From JBKEBX01 sp047974615 (lineage in GTDB: Bacteria > Bacillota > Clostridia > Lachnospirales > CAMZNU01), in assembly GCA_047974615.1 (NCBI GenBank), contig JBKECM010000185.1, positions 1-22,781 of the forward strand: a stretch of DNA of 22,781 nt, given 5' to 3'. The notes beneath the pieces were generated by a model. The model saw only the letters and a list, made by a program, of their open reading frames with translations. It searched no databases and was not told the origin of the DNA. The position numbers were made by a program, and so were the translations under genes. Positions 7,665-16,907 of this stretch are shown here, piece after piece; position 1 is the stretch's first letter, and each line of letters begins with the position of its first letter.

Positions 7665-10268
7665 ATGAATTATACACCTATGATGTTACAGTATCTTGAT
7701 ATTAAAAAACAGTATGAATATGCCTTAGTTTTTTATAGACTTGGGGATTTTTATGAACTGTTTTTTAAAGATGCTGAAATAGCTTCAAATGTTTTAGATA
7801 TTAGACTTACACAACGTGACTGTGGTGGTGGAGAAAAAGCTCCTATGTGTGGAGTTCCTTATCATGCAGCTAGTAATTATATAAATAAACTTATTGAAAA
7901 TGGTTATAAAGTTGCTATATGCGAACAAGTTTCAAATCCTAATGACCAAAAGGGTATCGTTAAAAGAGAAGTTGTTCGTGTTGTTTCAAGAGGTACTATA
8001 CTAGAAGAAAGCAATTTAAAGGAAGATAAAAATAACTTTATTTCTATGATTTATTTTAATGAAAAAACTTTGAAAATTGGAATTAGTTTTTGTGATATTT
8101 CAAGTGGCGAGTTTATTGGCGTACTTTCTTTGCGTGATTATAATAAAGTTTGTGACGAAATCGCAAGGTTTTCACCTTCTGAAATTTTAGCTTGTGAAAA
8201 TTTTCCTTATATTACAGAAGTTGAAACAAAATTCTCTATGAAAATTAATACTCTTGGTCAGTACTATTTTGATAAGCAAGAGTGCGAAAAAAGACTTTGT
8301 TCTCATTTTAATGTGCATAATCTTAAGGGGTATGGTCTTGATGAAGAACCAGAAATTTTAGTAGCTTTTGGTAGTTTGTTATCTTACCTTACAATGACAC
8401 AAAAAAATGCTTTAAGTCATATAAATGCAATTAAAATTTTAACTAATAATGAAAATCTTTTAATTGATAGCTCAACTAGAAAAAGTCTTGAGCTTACTGA
8501 AAGTTTACATACAAAAACTAAGAAAAATACACTTTTTGGCGTTATGGATAAAACTAAAACTTCTTTAGGTGCTAGATATTTAAGAAAGGCTATAGATAGC
8601 CCTCTGTACAAATCTAAGCAAATACAAGAACGTTTAGATGCTACAAATTATTTTTACAACAATATATTAGAAACTGAAGAATTACGTGAACTTTTAAGTA
8701 CTGTTAAAGACATTGAGCGTTTGATCGGCAGAATAGTTTTTAATCAAGTAAATGGTCAAGATTTAAATTCTTTATGCTATTCATTTACTTTTCTAAAAGA
8801 TATAAAAAGATATTTAGATGTTGATGTAGATTTACTTAAAAAAATACATACAAATTTTGATACTTTAGAAGATATATATATACTTATAAAGGATAGAATA
8901 CACGAAGAAGCACCATTTAAAATAAATGAGGGTGGATTAATAAGACGTGGATTTTCATGTGAACTTGATGACCTTTATAATATAAAAGAAAATAGTAGTG
9001 AATTTTTAATAAATCTCGAAACGAAGGAACGTGAAAAAACAGGTATAAAAAACTTAAAAATAAAATATAACAAAATATTGGGATATTTTTTTGAAGTGAC
9101 TAAATCTTATGTTAGCCTTGTTCCTGACTATTTTATAAGCAAACAAACTTTGGTAGGTAACTCAAGATATGTTACAGAAGAACTTAAAGTTTTAGAAGAA
9201 ACGATATTAAATGCAGAAGAAAAAATAATTAAGCTTGAGCTTAATATTTTTACGGAGCTTAAGCATAATCTTATAGAAAACATTGACCGTATGAAGAAAA
9301 TGGCCTTGACTATAGGTTTAGTTGATATGCTTCAAAGTTTTGCTTATGTTTCTTATAAAAATAATTATATTAATCCTACACTTACAGATAGTGGCGAGAT
9401 AACTATAAAAAATGGCCGACACCCTGTTGTTGAAAGTATAAATAACGTTAATTTTACTCCTAATGATGTTACTTTAGATTTAGATGAAAATCAACTTTTA
9501 GTAATTACTGGACCGAATATGGCTGGTAAATCCACATATATGCGTCAAACTGCTTTAATTATTATTATGGCACAAGTTGGTTGTTTTGTGCCTTGTGATA
9601 GCCTTATTTTTACTCCTATAGATAAAGTTTATACACGTGTGGGTGCATCTGATGACTTAGCTTCTGGGCAGTCTACTTTTATGCTTGAGATGAATGAACT
9701 TGCAAATATATTAAATAATGCTACACAAAACAGTTTACTCATACTTGATGAAATCGGTAGAGGTACTAGTACATATGACGGCATTTCCATAGCTTGGAGT
9801 GTTTTAGAACATATAAGTAACAAAAAACTGCTAGGTGCAAAAACTTTGTTTGCTACGCACTATCACGAACTTGTGGAACTTGAAGAAAATATACGTGGTA
9901 TAAAAAATTATCACATTACTATAAAAGAAGATGGGGAAGATGTTATATTTTTACATAAAATTGAACCCGGCTATGTAGGTCAAAGCTATGGCGTTCATGT
10001 AGCAAAAATAGCTGGTATACCTAATGAAGTTATAAAACGTGCTAATGTTATACTTAAAACTTTAGAAAGTACTCAAGGTTATAAAACTTCAAAAAAACAG
10101 AATGACCTTCAAAATAAATATGTGAGCCAAGATAATAATTCTATTACTTTTAATGAAAATAATAAAGTTCTTGAAATAATTGAAGCTTTAAAAAATATAG
10201 ATATTAACAATTTATCACCCCTTGTTGCTTTTGAAACTATTATTGATTTGAAAAATAAGTTGGAATAG
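7665..10268 (+). CDS. mutS: DNA mismatch repair protein MutS
   Basis: MutS recognises mispairs and small loops and recruits MutL. The 867-residue protein has the normal MutS1 layout: a mismatch-binding domain with the Phe-X-Glu motif (Phe29, Glu31 in GDFYELFF), connector, lever and clamp domains, then the ABC-type ATPase. Walker A GPNMAGKS is at 616-623, and the Walker B acidic pair Asp695-Glu696 is followed by the IGRGTSTYDG loop. A C-terminal extension past residue 800 is Lys/Asn-rich and ends in a short helical segment, as in other MutS1 proteins. TTAGGA precedes the ATG by about ten bases. mutL begins 7 bases after its stop. Confidence 0.98.
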   Translation: MNYTPMMLQYLDIKKQYEYALVFYRLGDFYELFFKDAEIASNVLDIRLTQRDCGGGEKAPMCGVPYHAASNYINKLIENGYKVAICEQVSNPNDQKGIVKREVVRVVSRGTILEESNLKEDKNNFISMIYFNEKTLKIGISFCDISSGEFIGVLSLRDYNKVCDEIARFSPSEILACENFPYITEVETKFSMKINTLGQYYFDKQECEKRLCSHFNVHNLKGYGLDEEPEILVAFGSLLSYLTMTQKNALSHINAIKILTNNENLLIDSSTRKSLELTESLHTKTKKNTLFGVMDKTKTSLGARYLRKAIDSPLYKSKQIQERLDATNYFYNNILETEELRELLSTVKDIERLIGRIVFNQVNGQDLNSLCYSFTFLKDIKRYLDVDVDLLKKIHTNFDTLEDIYILIKDRIHEEAPFKINEGGLIRRGFSCELDDLYNIKENSSEFLINLETKEREKTGIKNLKIKYNKILGYFFEVTKSYVSLVPDYFISKQTLVGNSRYVTEELKVLEETILNAEEKIIKLELNIFTELKHNLIENIDRMKKMALTIGLVDMLQSFAYVSYKNNYINPTLTDSGEITIKNGRHPVVESINNVNFTPNDVTLDLDENQLLVITGPNMAGKSTYMRQTALIIIMAQVGCFVPCDSLIFTPIDKVYTRVGASDDLASGQSTFMLEMNELANILNNATQNSLLILDEIGRGTSTYDGISIAWSVLEHISNKKLLGAKTLFATHYHELVELEENIRGIKNYHITIKEDGEDVIFLHKIEPGYVGQSYGVHVAKIAGIPNEVIKRANVILKTLESTQGYKTSKKQNDLQNKYVSQDNNSITFNENNKVLEIIEALKNIDINNLSPLVAFETIIDLKNKLE

Positions 10269-10275
10269 GTGTTAT

Positions 10276-12189
10276 ATGGCTAAAATACAAGTATTAGATA
10301 ATAATTTAATAAATAAAATAGCAGCTGGCGAAGTAGTTGAACGTCCTCTTAATGTGGTTAAAGAACTTGTAGAAAATTCTTTAGATGCAAAAGCGACACA
10401 AATAAATGTTGAAATAAAAAATGGCGGTTTGACTTATATTTTAGTTGCTGATAATGGAACTGGAATAGAGCGTGATTACATAAAAACTGCTTTTTTACGT
10501 CACGCTACTAGTAAAATCGAAAAAATAGATGATTTATCTAGCATTTTAACTTTGGGCTTCAGAGGTGAGGCTTTATCAAGTATTTCTTCTGTTTCTGAAG
10601 TTATTGTAACGACTAAAACTAAAGATGATGAACTTGCGATTGAACTTACTATTGTTAATGGAGAAATAATAAGTGAAAAACAAGTAAAGGGAGATATAGG
10701 TACTACATTTATAGTTAAAAACTTGTTTTTTAATGTACCTGCAAGACTTAAGTTTTTAAAAAAACCTGTTGTTGAAGGTGGATATGTATCTGACCTTTTG
10801 CAAAATTTTGCATTATCTAGTCCTGATGTGAAGTTTAACTATTTTGTAAATGGTGTTAGAACTTTATTTACCATGGGTGATGGTTTTAAAAAAGCTGTTT
10901 ATAATATATATGGTAAGGAAATAAGCAATAACTCTATATTCGTAGAAGATAGTAGTAACGATTATTTAGGCTTTAAAGGAATAATAGGTTTGCCAAGTAT
11001 TTCAAGGGGAAATAAAAAATATATTAATTTTTTTATAAATGGACGAGTTGTTAAAAGTGAAATTTTAACAGAAGCTGTTATTGAGGCTTATAAAACTAGT
11101 ATGATGGTTGGTCGTTTTCCTTTTTGTGCTTTAAGTCTTACCATTGACCCTGAATATATTGATGTAAATGTGCACCCTACAAAAATTGAAGTTCGTTTTA
11201 CTAATGAAGATATGATTTATGATTTAACTTTAAATTTTGTTAAAAAAGCTCTTTTACAAGGAGAAAATAATCTATCTGATACTAGTAAACTTCAAAATAA
11301 AAAAGATTTTGTTAAGCCTATTTTTGAAAATAATGAAACTGAATTTAAAGAAGTTAAACTTAATCTTAATGAACCTTTACATAAAGAAGAATATAAAGGT
11401 AATAAAAATAACTACGAAATTCCAGATATTGCTTTAGATTTTGAAAGTGAAATTTATCTTAAGGAAGATTTTAGTGAGGAAAAAGAAAAACCTTCCTTAG
11501 CAGATTTATTATATAATAATGATAAAAAAGAAAATATTGACTATAAAAAAGATTTTGATAAGTTTAAAAAAGAGAATTTTGAAAAACAAGAGATAAAAGA
11601 AGAAGTTTTTGTGCCAAAATATAAACATACGTATAAAATTATTGGACAAGTATTTAAATCTTATTGGCTACTTGAAAAAGATGATAATATGTTTTTACTT
11701 GACCAACACGCAGGACACGAGCGTCTTATATACGAAAAATATAAAAGAGAACTTAAAAACGCTAAGGTAGTATCACAACAAACTTTTGACCCAAAAACCG
11801 TAGTTGTTTCTTTTTCTGAAAGCTTTTTTATAAGAAAAAATATTGATAACTTTAGTAGGTTAGGATTTGAAATTGAAGAGTTTGGTGAAAATATTTTTGC
11901 AATTAGAGCTTTTCCTTTAATTTTTGATAAAGTTACTGATGTTAGTTTTTTCTATGAAATTTTAAGTGATTTTAAAAAAGGTGAAAACCTTTATGATTTT
12001 TCAGAAGAAGTTGTTATAATGAAAAGTTGCAAGTCAGCTATTAAGGCTAATACTGTACTAGAATATGTAGAGGCTAAAAAACTTGTTGATGATATACTTA
12101 ACGAGCAATTAACTCATTGCCCACATGGTAGACCTATTTTTGTTACTTTGAGTAAGAAAGATATCGAAAAAATGTTTAAGAGGATTTAA
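10276..12189 (+). CDS. mutL: DNA mismatch repair endonuclease MutL
   Basis: MutL couples mismatch recognition by MutS to strand removal. The N-terminal GHKL ATPase shows Glu33-Asn34 in LVENSLDA, then the DNGTGI and GFRGEAL motifs. The central part (about 335-450) is a charged Lys/Glu/Asn-rich linker. The C-terminal domain carries the metal-binding endonuclease motif DQHA-X2-E-X4-E (Asp476 to Glu487), a CKSAIKAN segment and CPHGRP (615-620). It is therefore the nicking type found in bacteria without MutH, and no mutH is seen. The length of 637 residues is normal. It follows mutS by 7 bases, and miaA begins 1 base after its stop, which suggests translational coupling. Confidence 0.98.
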   Translation: MAKIQVLDNNLINKIAAGEVVERPLNVVKELVENSLDAKATQINVEIKNGGLTYILVADNGTGIERDYIKTAFLRHATSKIEKIDDLSSILTLGFRGEALSSISSVSEVIVTTKTKDDELAIELTIVNGEIISEKQVKGDIGTTFIVKNLFFNVPARLKFLKKPVVEGGYVSDLLQNFALSSPDVKFNYFVNGVRTLFTMGDGFKKAVYNIYGKEISNNSIFVEDSSNDYLGFKGIIGLPSISRGNKKYINFFINGRVVKSEILTEAVIEAYKTSMMVGRFPFCALSLTIDPEYIDVNVHPTKIEVRFTNEDMIYDLTLNFVKKALLQGENNLSDTSKLQNKKDFVKPIFENNETEFKEVKLNLNEPLHKEEYKGNKNNYEIPDIALDFESEIYLKEDFSEEKEKPSLADLLYNNDKKENIDYKKDFDKFKKENFEKQEIKEEVFVPKYKHTYKIIGQVFKSYWLLEKDDNMFLLDQHAGHERLIYEKYKRELKNAKVVSQQTFDPKTVVVSFSESFFIRKNIDNFSRLGFEIEEFGENIFAIRAFPLIFDKVTDVSFFYEILSDFKKGENLYDFSEEVVIMKSCKSAIKANTVLEYVEAKKLVDDILNEQLTHCPHGRPIFVTLSKKDIEKMFKRI

Positions 12190-12190
12190 T

Positions 12191-13141
12191 ATGTATAAGT
12201 ATATAAAAGAGGGTGATAGTCTTATTATTATATCAGGGCCTACAGCTTCTGGTAAAACTAAGACGGCTATAAATCTTGCTAAGGCAATAAATGGTGAAAT
12301 AATATCTTGTGATAGTATGCAAGTATATAAAAAAATGGATATTGGTACTGCTAAGCCTACAAGTGAGGAAATGGAAGGTGTTCCACATCATCTTATAGAT
12401 ATAATTAATCCTGAAGATGATTTTTCCATTGTTACTTTTAAAGAAAAAGTTTTTGAGGCTATGGAGGATATAAAATCACGAGGTAAAGTTCCGATTTTGT
12501 GTGGTGGAACAGGTTTTTATACAAATGCTATAATTTATAACACTAATTTTAGTGAAATGGCTAAAGATGAAGTCTATAGAGATGAGCTTTTTAAATTAGT
12601 AGAGGAAAAGGGTAATGAGTATCTTTTTAATATGCTTAAGGAAGTAGATTTTGAAAGTACGCTTACTTTACACGAAAATAATGTGAAAAAGGTTGTAAGA
12701 GCCTTAGAGTTTTATAAACTAACAGGGGAGAAAATTTCTGTACATAATGAATTTGAAAAAAATCGTAAACCTTTTTTTAAAACTTTTCATTTTATACTTG
12801 ATATTAATCGAGAAAAGTTATATTATAGAATAGATAAACGTGTTGATATTATGGTAGAAAATGGACTTACTCAAGAAGTTGAAGACTTAATTAAAAGTGG
12901 ATTAAGTAGAACTCTTGTATCGATGCAAGGAATTGGTTATCAAGAGTTTTTTAAGTACTTTGATGGTGAACTTAATATAGATGAAACTATTAATCTCATA
13001 AAGAAAAATTCAAGAAACTATGCAAAAAGACAATTAACATGGTTTAGAAATAAAAGTCAAGGAATATGGCTTAATATGGACATACTTGACGAAGTTACTG
13101 TTATAGAAGAAATCAAGAAAAAAATTTTTAAGGAGGTCTAG
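12191..13141 (+). CDS. miaA: tRNA dimethylallyltransferase
   Basis: MiaA transfers the dimethylallyl group of DMAPP to N6 of A37, giving i6A, the substrate of MiaB. The 316-residue protein has the P-loop GPTASGKT at 16-23, the SCDSMQVYK substrate motif, and the GGTGFY segment. Its C-terminal region holds RNYAKRQLTWFRN, all typical of the family. The ribosome site AAGAGG lies in the end of mutL. Its prenyl donor derives from the MEP pathway that includes IspG at the head of the same gene block. Together with miaB this puts the whole ms2i6A route, apart from IspH and the earlier steps, under one probable promoter. Confidence 0.97.
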   Translation: MYKYIKEGDSLIIISGPTASGKTKTAINLAKAINGEIISCDSMQVYKKMDIGTAKPTSEEMEGVPHHLIDIINPEDDFSIVTFKEKVFEAMEDIKSRGKVPILCGGTGFYTNAIIYNTNFSEMAKDEVYRDELFKLVEEKGNEYLFNMLKEVDFESTLTLHENNVKKVVRALEFYKLTGEKISVHNEFEKNRKPFFKTFHFILDINREKLYYRIDKRVDIMVENGLTQEVEDLIKSGLSRTLVSMQGIGYQEFFKYFDGELNIDETINLIKKNSRNYAKRQLTWFRNKSQGIWLNMDILDEVTVIEEIKKKIFKEV

Positions 13142-13145
13142 CAAA

Positions 13146-13388
13146 ATGGGTAAAATTTTTAATTTACAAGATATGATTTTAAATAACGCTAGAAAAGAAA
13201 ACGTAGAAATAACTTTATTTTTAATGAATGGTATTAAATATAAAGGGTTTGTTAAAGGATTTGATAATTATGTTGTTATTATTGATGTTTTAGGTAAGCG
13301 TCAAATGATATATAAGCACGCAGTTTCAACTATTATACCTGAAGATGTAAGTGTATTCTCATATGAGGTTGAAGATTTCGATGCATAA
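13146..13388 (+). CDS. hfq: RNA-binding protein Hfq
   Basis: Hfq is a hexameric Sm-like RNA-binding protein that helps small RNAs pair with mRNAs in some bacteria. The 80-residue product covers the full Sm fold. The N-terminal helix leads with FNLQDMILNNARK. Sm1 follows (ITLFLMNGIKYKGFVKGFD). Sm2 is YKHAVSTI, with the conserved Tyr-Lys-His. The C-terminus is short and acidic, as in other Firmicutes. A very strong AAGGAGGT precedes the ATG, and the gene begins 4 bases after the miaA stop, matching the common miaA-hfq order. Its last 8 bases overlap the next gene. Confidence 0.97.
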   Translation: MGKIFNLQDMILNNARKENVEITLFLMNGIKYKGFVKGFDNYVVIIDVLGKRQMIYKHAVSTIIPEDVSVFSYEVEDFDA

Positions 13389-14649
13389 TAATTTTCCTTT
13401 TTTTAGCGAAAAGTTAATGGATTTGGATAGAGAGATTAATAGGGAACTGTTATCTCTCTTTTGTGATATTGACGATATTTGTTTTTATAATCAACAAAAA
13501 GTTGTTTTTGCTATGCAAAAACATAATTTAGCCGATAGTCATTTTACATATGCTAGTGGGTACGGATATGGAGATGTAGGGCGTGATGTTTTAGAAGAAA
13601 TATTTGCTGATATATTTGGTGCTGAGGAAGCTATATGTAGACCTCAAATAGTTTCTGGTACGCATGCACTTTCTTTAACTCTTTTTGCAAACTTGGAAAA
13701 AGGGGATAAGCTTGTGTCTATATCTGGAAAACCTTATGATACTTTACTTGGCGTTATAGGTATTAGAAAAACGAAAGGTTCTTTAATAGAAAAGGGTGTG
13801 TTATATAAAGAAATTCCTTTAAAAGATGATATGTATTTTGATATTGATGCTATAAAAAATCAAGTCGATAAAGATACTAAAATGTGTATTTTACAGCGTT
13901 CTAAAGGTTATTCCACACGTAGAACTTTAACTGTTGAAGAAATAAATGAGGCAATAAAGGTTATAAAAGAAATAAATGAAAACATTATTGTTATGGTAGA
14001 TAACTGTTATGGCGAGTTTGTCGAAAAATATGAACCTTCAGATTATCTAGCTGATCTTACTGTAGGAAGTCTTATAAAAAATCCCGGTGGTGGACTTGCA
14101 CCTATTGGTGGATATGTAGTTGGAAAAAGCGAATATATTGAAAATGTTGCTATTGCCTTAACTGCACCCGGTTTAGGTAAAGAAGTGGGAGCTTCTTTAG
14201 GTATAGCTCAAACACTGTTACATGGCTTGTTTTTAGCACCTAGTGTTACTCGTAATGCAATAAAAAACAGCTTATATGCAAGCTTGTTATTTGAAAAATT
14301 AGGGTTTTCTGTTACACCTACCATAAGGGAAAAGAGAGCTTGTATCGTACAAGCAATTATTTTTAACAATCCAGAACTTTTAATTGCTTTTTGTGAAGGG
14401 ATACAAAAAAGCTCTCCTGTTGATAGTCATGTAGTTCCTGTACCTTGGGATATGCCCGGATACGATAATCAAGTTATTATGGCAGCAGGCGCATTTGTTC
14501 AAGGTTCAAGTATTGAACTTTCTGCCGATGCACCTATAAGAGAGCCTTATGTTGCTTTTATGCAAGGTGGGTTAACTTTTGAACATGGACGTTTTGCACT
14601 ACTTAATACAGTGAAATATATGATGGATAAGGGACTTATAAAATTATAA
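13381..14649 (+). CDS. PLP-dependent methionine gamma-lyase family protein (YnbB-like)
   Basis: This 423-residue protein belongs to the fold-type I PLP family formerly labelled aluminium resistance protein, now usually named methionine gamma-lyase family. Visible motifs include SGTHALSL near the cofactor phosphate site, VDNCYGEF for the pyridine-ring Asp, and Lys233 in GSLIKNPGGG as the likely Schiff-base lysine. The real substrate of this branch is uncertain, so activity on methionine is not assumed. I chose the ATG at 13381, which overlaps the end of hfq by 8 bases. An earlier in-frame start at 13351 would lie deep inside hfq and adds residues the family lacks. It is the last gene of the block. 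Confidence 0.9.
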   Translation: MHNNFPFFSEKLMDLDREINRELLSLFCDIDDICFYNQQKVVFAMQKHNLADSHFTYASGYGYGDVGRDVLEEIFADIFGAEEAICRPQIVSGTHALSLTLFANLEKGDKLVSISGKPYDTLLGVIGIRKTKGSLIEKGVLYKEIPLKDDMYFDIDAIKNQVDKDTKMCILQRSKGYSTRRTLTVEEINEAIKVIKEINENIIVMVDNCYGEFVEKYEPSDYLADLTVGSLIKNPGGGLAPIGGYVVGKSEYIENVAIALTAPGLGKEVGASLGIAQTLLHGLFLAPSVTRNAIKNSLYASLLFEKLGFSVTPTIREKRACIVQAIIFNNPELLIAFCEGIQKSSPVDSHVVPVPWDMPGYDNQVIMAAGAFVQGSSIELSADAPIREPYVAFMQGGLTFEHGRFALLNTVKYMMDKGLIKL

Positions 14650-14870
14650 AAGATAATGTTGTTAATTGGTACACCCGCAAAATGCAATTATGCCAAGATT
14701 TATGTATAAATATAAGACACCAAAAAATGCGACAGTTTCTAAAAATGGCTAAAATTTTAGGCTTTGACCGTACTAAAGGTACGCTAAAAGATGAATTTTG
14801 GCGATTATGTCGAAAGTGGTGCATTTTAGACTTGCCAATTATTTTTCATACAAAAACTTTATTATTAACA
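14650..14870 (+). other. Structured 220-bp 3' region without a supportable gene
   Basis: Open frames of about 60 codons exist on both strands, but none has a convincing ribosome site. The stretch is rich in potential base pairing. Bases 14679-14686 pair with 14820-14827. Nested inside, 14692-14700 pair with 14794-14802. Further inside lie the perfect 12-base palindrome 14749-14760 and a hairpin at 14769-14783 (CGTAC/GTACG, loop TAAAG). It would be transcribed as the 3' end of the operon, up to the terminator at 14871. It could be a structured untranslated region, a small RNA or the remains of an insertion; I cannot decide. Confidence 0.35.
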
Positions 14871-14907
14871 AAAAAATACAAAGTGTAAAAACACTTTGTA
14901 TTTTTTT
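14871..14907. terminator. Bidirectional intrinsic terminator between the operon and rny
   Basis: A perfect 16-bp stem (14871-14886 with 14891-14906) encloses an AAAA loop. It is flanked by T-runs on both strands. It can end plus-strand transcription from the ispG operon and minus-strand transcription from rny, whose stop codon lies 29 bases away. Confidence 0.92.
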
Positions 14908-14935
14908 ATACTCATTTTGCAATGATGTTGATTTA

Positions 14936-16471
14936 TTATTTTGCGTATTCTACAATACGGGTTTCACGGATTAAGCTTACTTTAATTTGTCCTGGATAAG
15001 ATAGCTCGTCCTCTATACGTGTTGCTATATCACGTGCAAGGCTTGACATTCCAGCATCATCAAGTTCTTCTGGAAGTACTACTACACGTAATTCACGACC
15101 TGCTTGTATAGCAAAGGATTTTTCTACACCTTTGTAACTATCTGCTATCTCCTCAAGGTTTTGTAAACGTTTAATATAGTTTTCCATAGTTTCACGTCTT
15201 GCACCCGGTCTTGCAGCTGAAATTGCATCTGCTGCTTGAACTAAAAGGGAAATAAGATGAGTTGGTTCTTCATCACCATGGTGAGAAGCACATGCGTTTA
15301 TAATTACTGGGTTTTCTTTGTATTTTTTAAGAATACCTATACCTACTTGAACGTGTGAACCTTCCACATCGTGATCTATAGACTTACCTATATCGTGGAG
15401 TAGACCTGCTCTTTTAGCTAAAGTAACATTTAAGCCAAGTTCAGATGCCATCATACCAGTTAAGTGGGCAACTTCTATAGAATGTTTAAGTATATTTTGT
15501 CCATAGCTTGTTCTAAAACGCATCTTACCAATAAGTTTTACAAGCTCTTGATTTATACCATGTAGCCCCAATTCAAATACAGCTGACTCACCATCATTTT
15601 TTATCATTTCAGCTACTTCTTTACTTGCTTTATTTACCATTTCTTCTATTCTAGCTGGGTGTATACGTCCATCTAAAATAAGTTTTTCTAAAGCTATACG
15701 TGCTATTTCACGACGCATAGGGTCGAATCCAGATAATATAACTGCTTCTGGTGTATCGTCTATAATAAGGTCAATACCTGTTAAAGACTCTATAGTACGT
15801 ATGTTACGACCTTCACGACCAATAATACGTCCTTTCATATCATCAGAAGGTAGAGCAACAACACTAACTGTTGTTTCTGTTACGTGATCTACTGCTGTTC
15901 TTTGTATAGCAGAGATAATAACTTCACGTGCTTTTTTGTCCGATTCTTCCTTGATATTTTTTTCTACTTTCTTTAAATATAAAGCAGTTTCTTTATCAAT
16001 GTCACTTTGTATTGAAACTAAAAGCTGTTCCTTTGCTTCTTCTGCTGTATATCCAGAAATTCTTTCAAGCTCGCCTTCTTGTAAGGCTATTTTTTCGTCA
16101 AGTTCTTTAGATTGCTGTTCGTATTTTTCAATACTTGTTTGAAGTTTTAATTCCTTTTTTTCCATTTGGTCAGATTTTCTGTCCAAATTTTCTTCTTTTT
16201 GTTGAAGACGTTTTTCTTTCTTTTGTACTTCACTACGTCTTTCTTTTACTTCGTTTTCAATTTCATTTTTAATTTTAATACTTTCTTCTTTTGCTTCGAT
16301 TAAAATTTCTTTTTTTCTTGATTCGCCATCTTTTTCGGCACTATCCATAATGGCTTTTGCATTATTTTCTGCGTTTCCAACTAAGGCTTCTGCCACTTTT
16401 TTTCTATATAGAACACCAACTGCAAAACCACAGATAAGCATTATAAGTCCTATAATAATTTTCTCTATCAA
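14936..16471 (-). CDS. rny: Ribonuclease Y
   Basis: RNase Y is the membrane-anchored endoribonuclease that starts mRNA decay in many Firmicutes. Order: N-terminal membrane helix (about 4-22), a long Glu/Lys-rich coiled coil (about 30-190), a KH domain with the loop GRIIGREG starting near residue 214, then the HD domain with His359-Asp360 in LLHDIGKS, and a C-terminal domain. I prefer the TTG start at 16471 (511 residues), nine bases after AGGAGG. The upstream in-frame ATG at 16489 overlaps that ribosome site and would add six residues before the membrane helix. A YlbF-family protein, possible member of the RNase Y specificity complex, is encoded at 7212. A probable promoter lies about 340 bases upstream. 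Confidence 0.97.
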   Translation of the reverse strand: MIEKIIIGLIMLICGFAVGVLYRKKVAEALVGNAENNAKAIMDSAEKDGESRKKEILIEAKEESIKIKNEIENEVKERRSEVQKKEKRLQQKEENLDRKSDQMEKKELKLQTSIEKYEQQSKELDEKIALQEGELERISGYTAEEAKEQLLVSIQSDIDKETALYLKKVEKNIKEESDKKAREVIISAIQRTAVDHVTETTVSVVALPSDDMKGRIIGREGRNIRTIESLTGIDLIIDDTPEAVILSGFDPMRREIARIALEKLILDGRIHPARIEEMVNKASKEVAEMIKNDGESAVFELGLHGINQELVKLIGKMRFRTSYGQNILKHSIEVAHLTGMMASELGLNVTLAKRAGLLHDIGKSIDHDVEGSHVQVGIGILKKYKENPVIINACASHHGDEEPTHLISLLVQAADAISAARPGARRETMENYIKRLQNLEEIADSYKGVEKSFAIQAGRELRVVVLPEELDDAGMSSLARDIATRIEDELSYPGQIKVSLIRETRIVEYAK

Positions 16472-16814
16472 GAAAATGCACCTCCTCATTAATTTTTTTA
16501 AATTACAACTTTTTAGGTTGCGTAACTATTCTTAAACAGAATAGGTTTAATCTTTAAATTAATAATTCGTATTGCATTTCAGCCACTTACAAGATACAAA
16601 AACAGGTATCTAAAATAATATTTCGTCTACTATATATTTAGTTAGTCTACAGGGATCTGTTATATGTAAATTCACTTAAGAATATTTAGTTAATAAAATA
16701 TGAAACTATGTATATTATTAATAAATAGTAAATATATTTAAGTAATAATTAAATATTATAATAAAGTTAGTGGTTTAAATACAAAACAAACTAGTTTGAT
16801 GTATATACCACACC
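16472..16814 (-). promoter_or_regulatory. Long structured 5' leader of rny
   Basis: If rny is transcribed from the promoter at 16821-16849, its mRNA has a leader of about 340 nt. It contains several hairpins: CAAC/GTTG at 16507-16520, a perfect 7-bp stem with a 5-base loop at 16526-16544, and a 6-bp stem at 16592-16611. The 42-bp nested dyad at 16770-16811 sits at its predicted 5' end. No open frame of note was seen in the leader. A closer promoter cannot be excluded, because the stretch is very AT-rich. Confidence 0.4.
16770..16811. repeat. Nested 42-bp dyad at the predicted rny transcription start
   Basis: From outside in: GTGGT/ACCAC, ATAC/GTAT, and a perfect 12-base palindrome CAAACTAGTTTG at 16787-16798 in the centre. 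It begins about three bases downstream of the predicted start of transcription on the minus strand. It could therefore be a 5' hairpin of the rny mRNA or an operator. Confidence 0.5.
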
Positions 16815-16820
16815 ATATAT

Positions 16821-16849
16821 ATTTTATAATGATTTCCTTAATAAGTCAA
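16821..16849 (-). promoter_or_regulatory. Probable sigma-A promoter reading towards rny
   Basis: On the minus strand a TTGACT -35 box (16849-16844) is followed after 17 bases by a TAAAAT -10 box (16826-16821). Both differ from consensus by one base. The only gene downstream in this direction is rny. Confidence 0.5.
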
Positions 16850-16907
16850 TATATATTATATTATAATATTTTTTTTGTTTAATATGTACTAAAGTGTCTA
16901 ATTTTTT

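Noticed and set aside
11237..11437. Plus-strand open frame inside the MutL linker
   Set aside because: It lies in a Lys/Asn/Glu-rich region where AT-rich codons open other frames. The product is Leu/Ile/Lys repeats without a ribosome site.
14682..14888. Open frames of about 60 codons on both strands after the PLP enzyme gene
   Set aside because: They overlap each other on opposite strands, lack ribosome sites and enter the terminator. Composition is explained by inverted repeats.
16700..16900. CRISPR-like or tandem repeats in the AT-rich region
   Set aside because: Only simple AT-rich similarity is seen. There are no regularly spaced identical repeats anywhere in the window.
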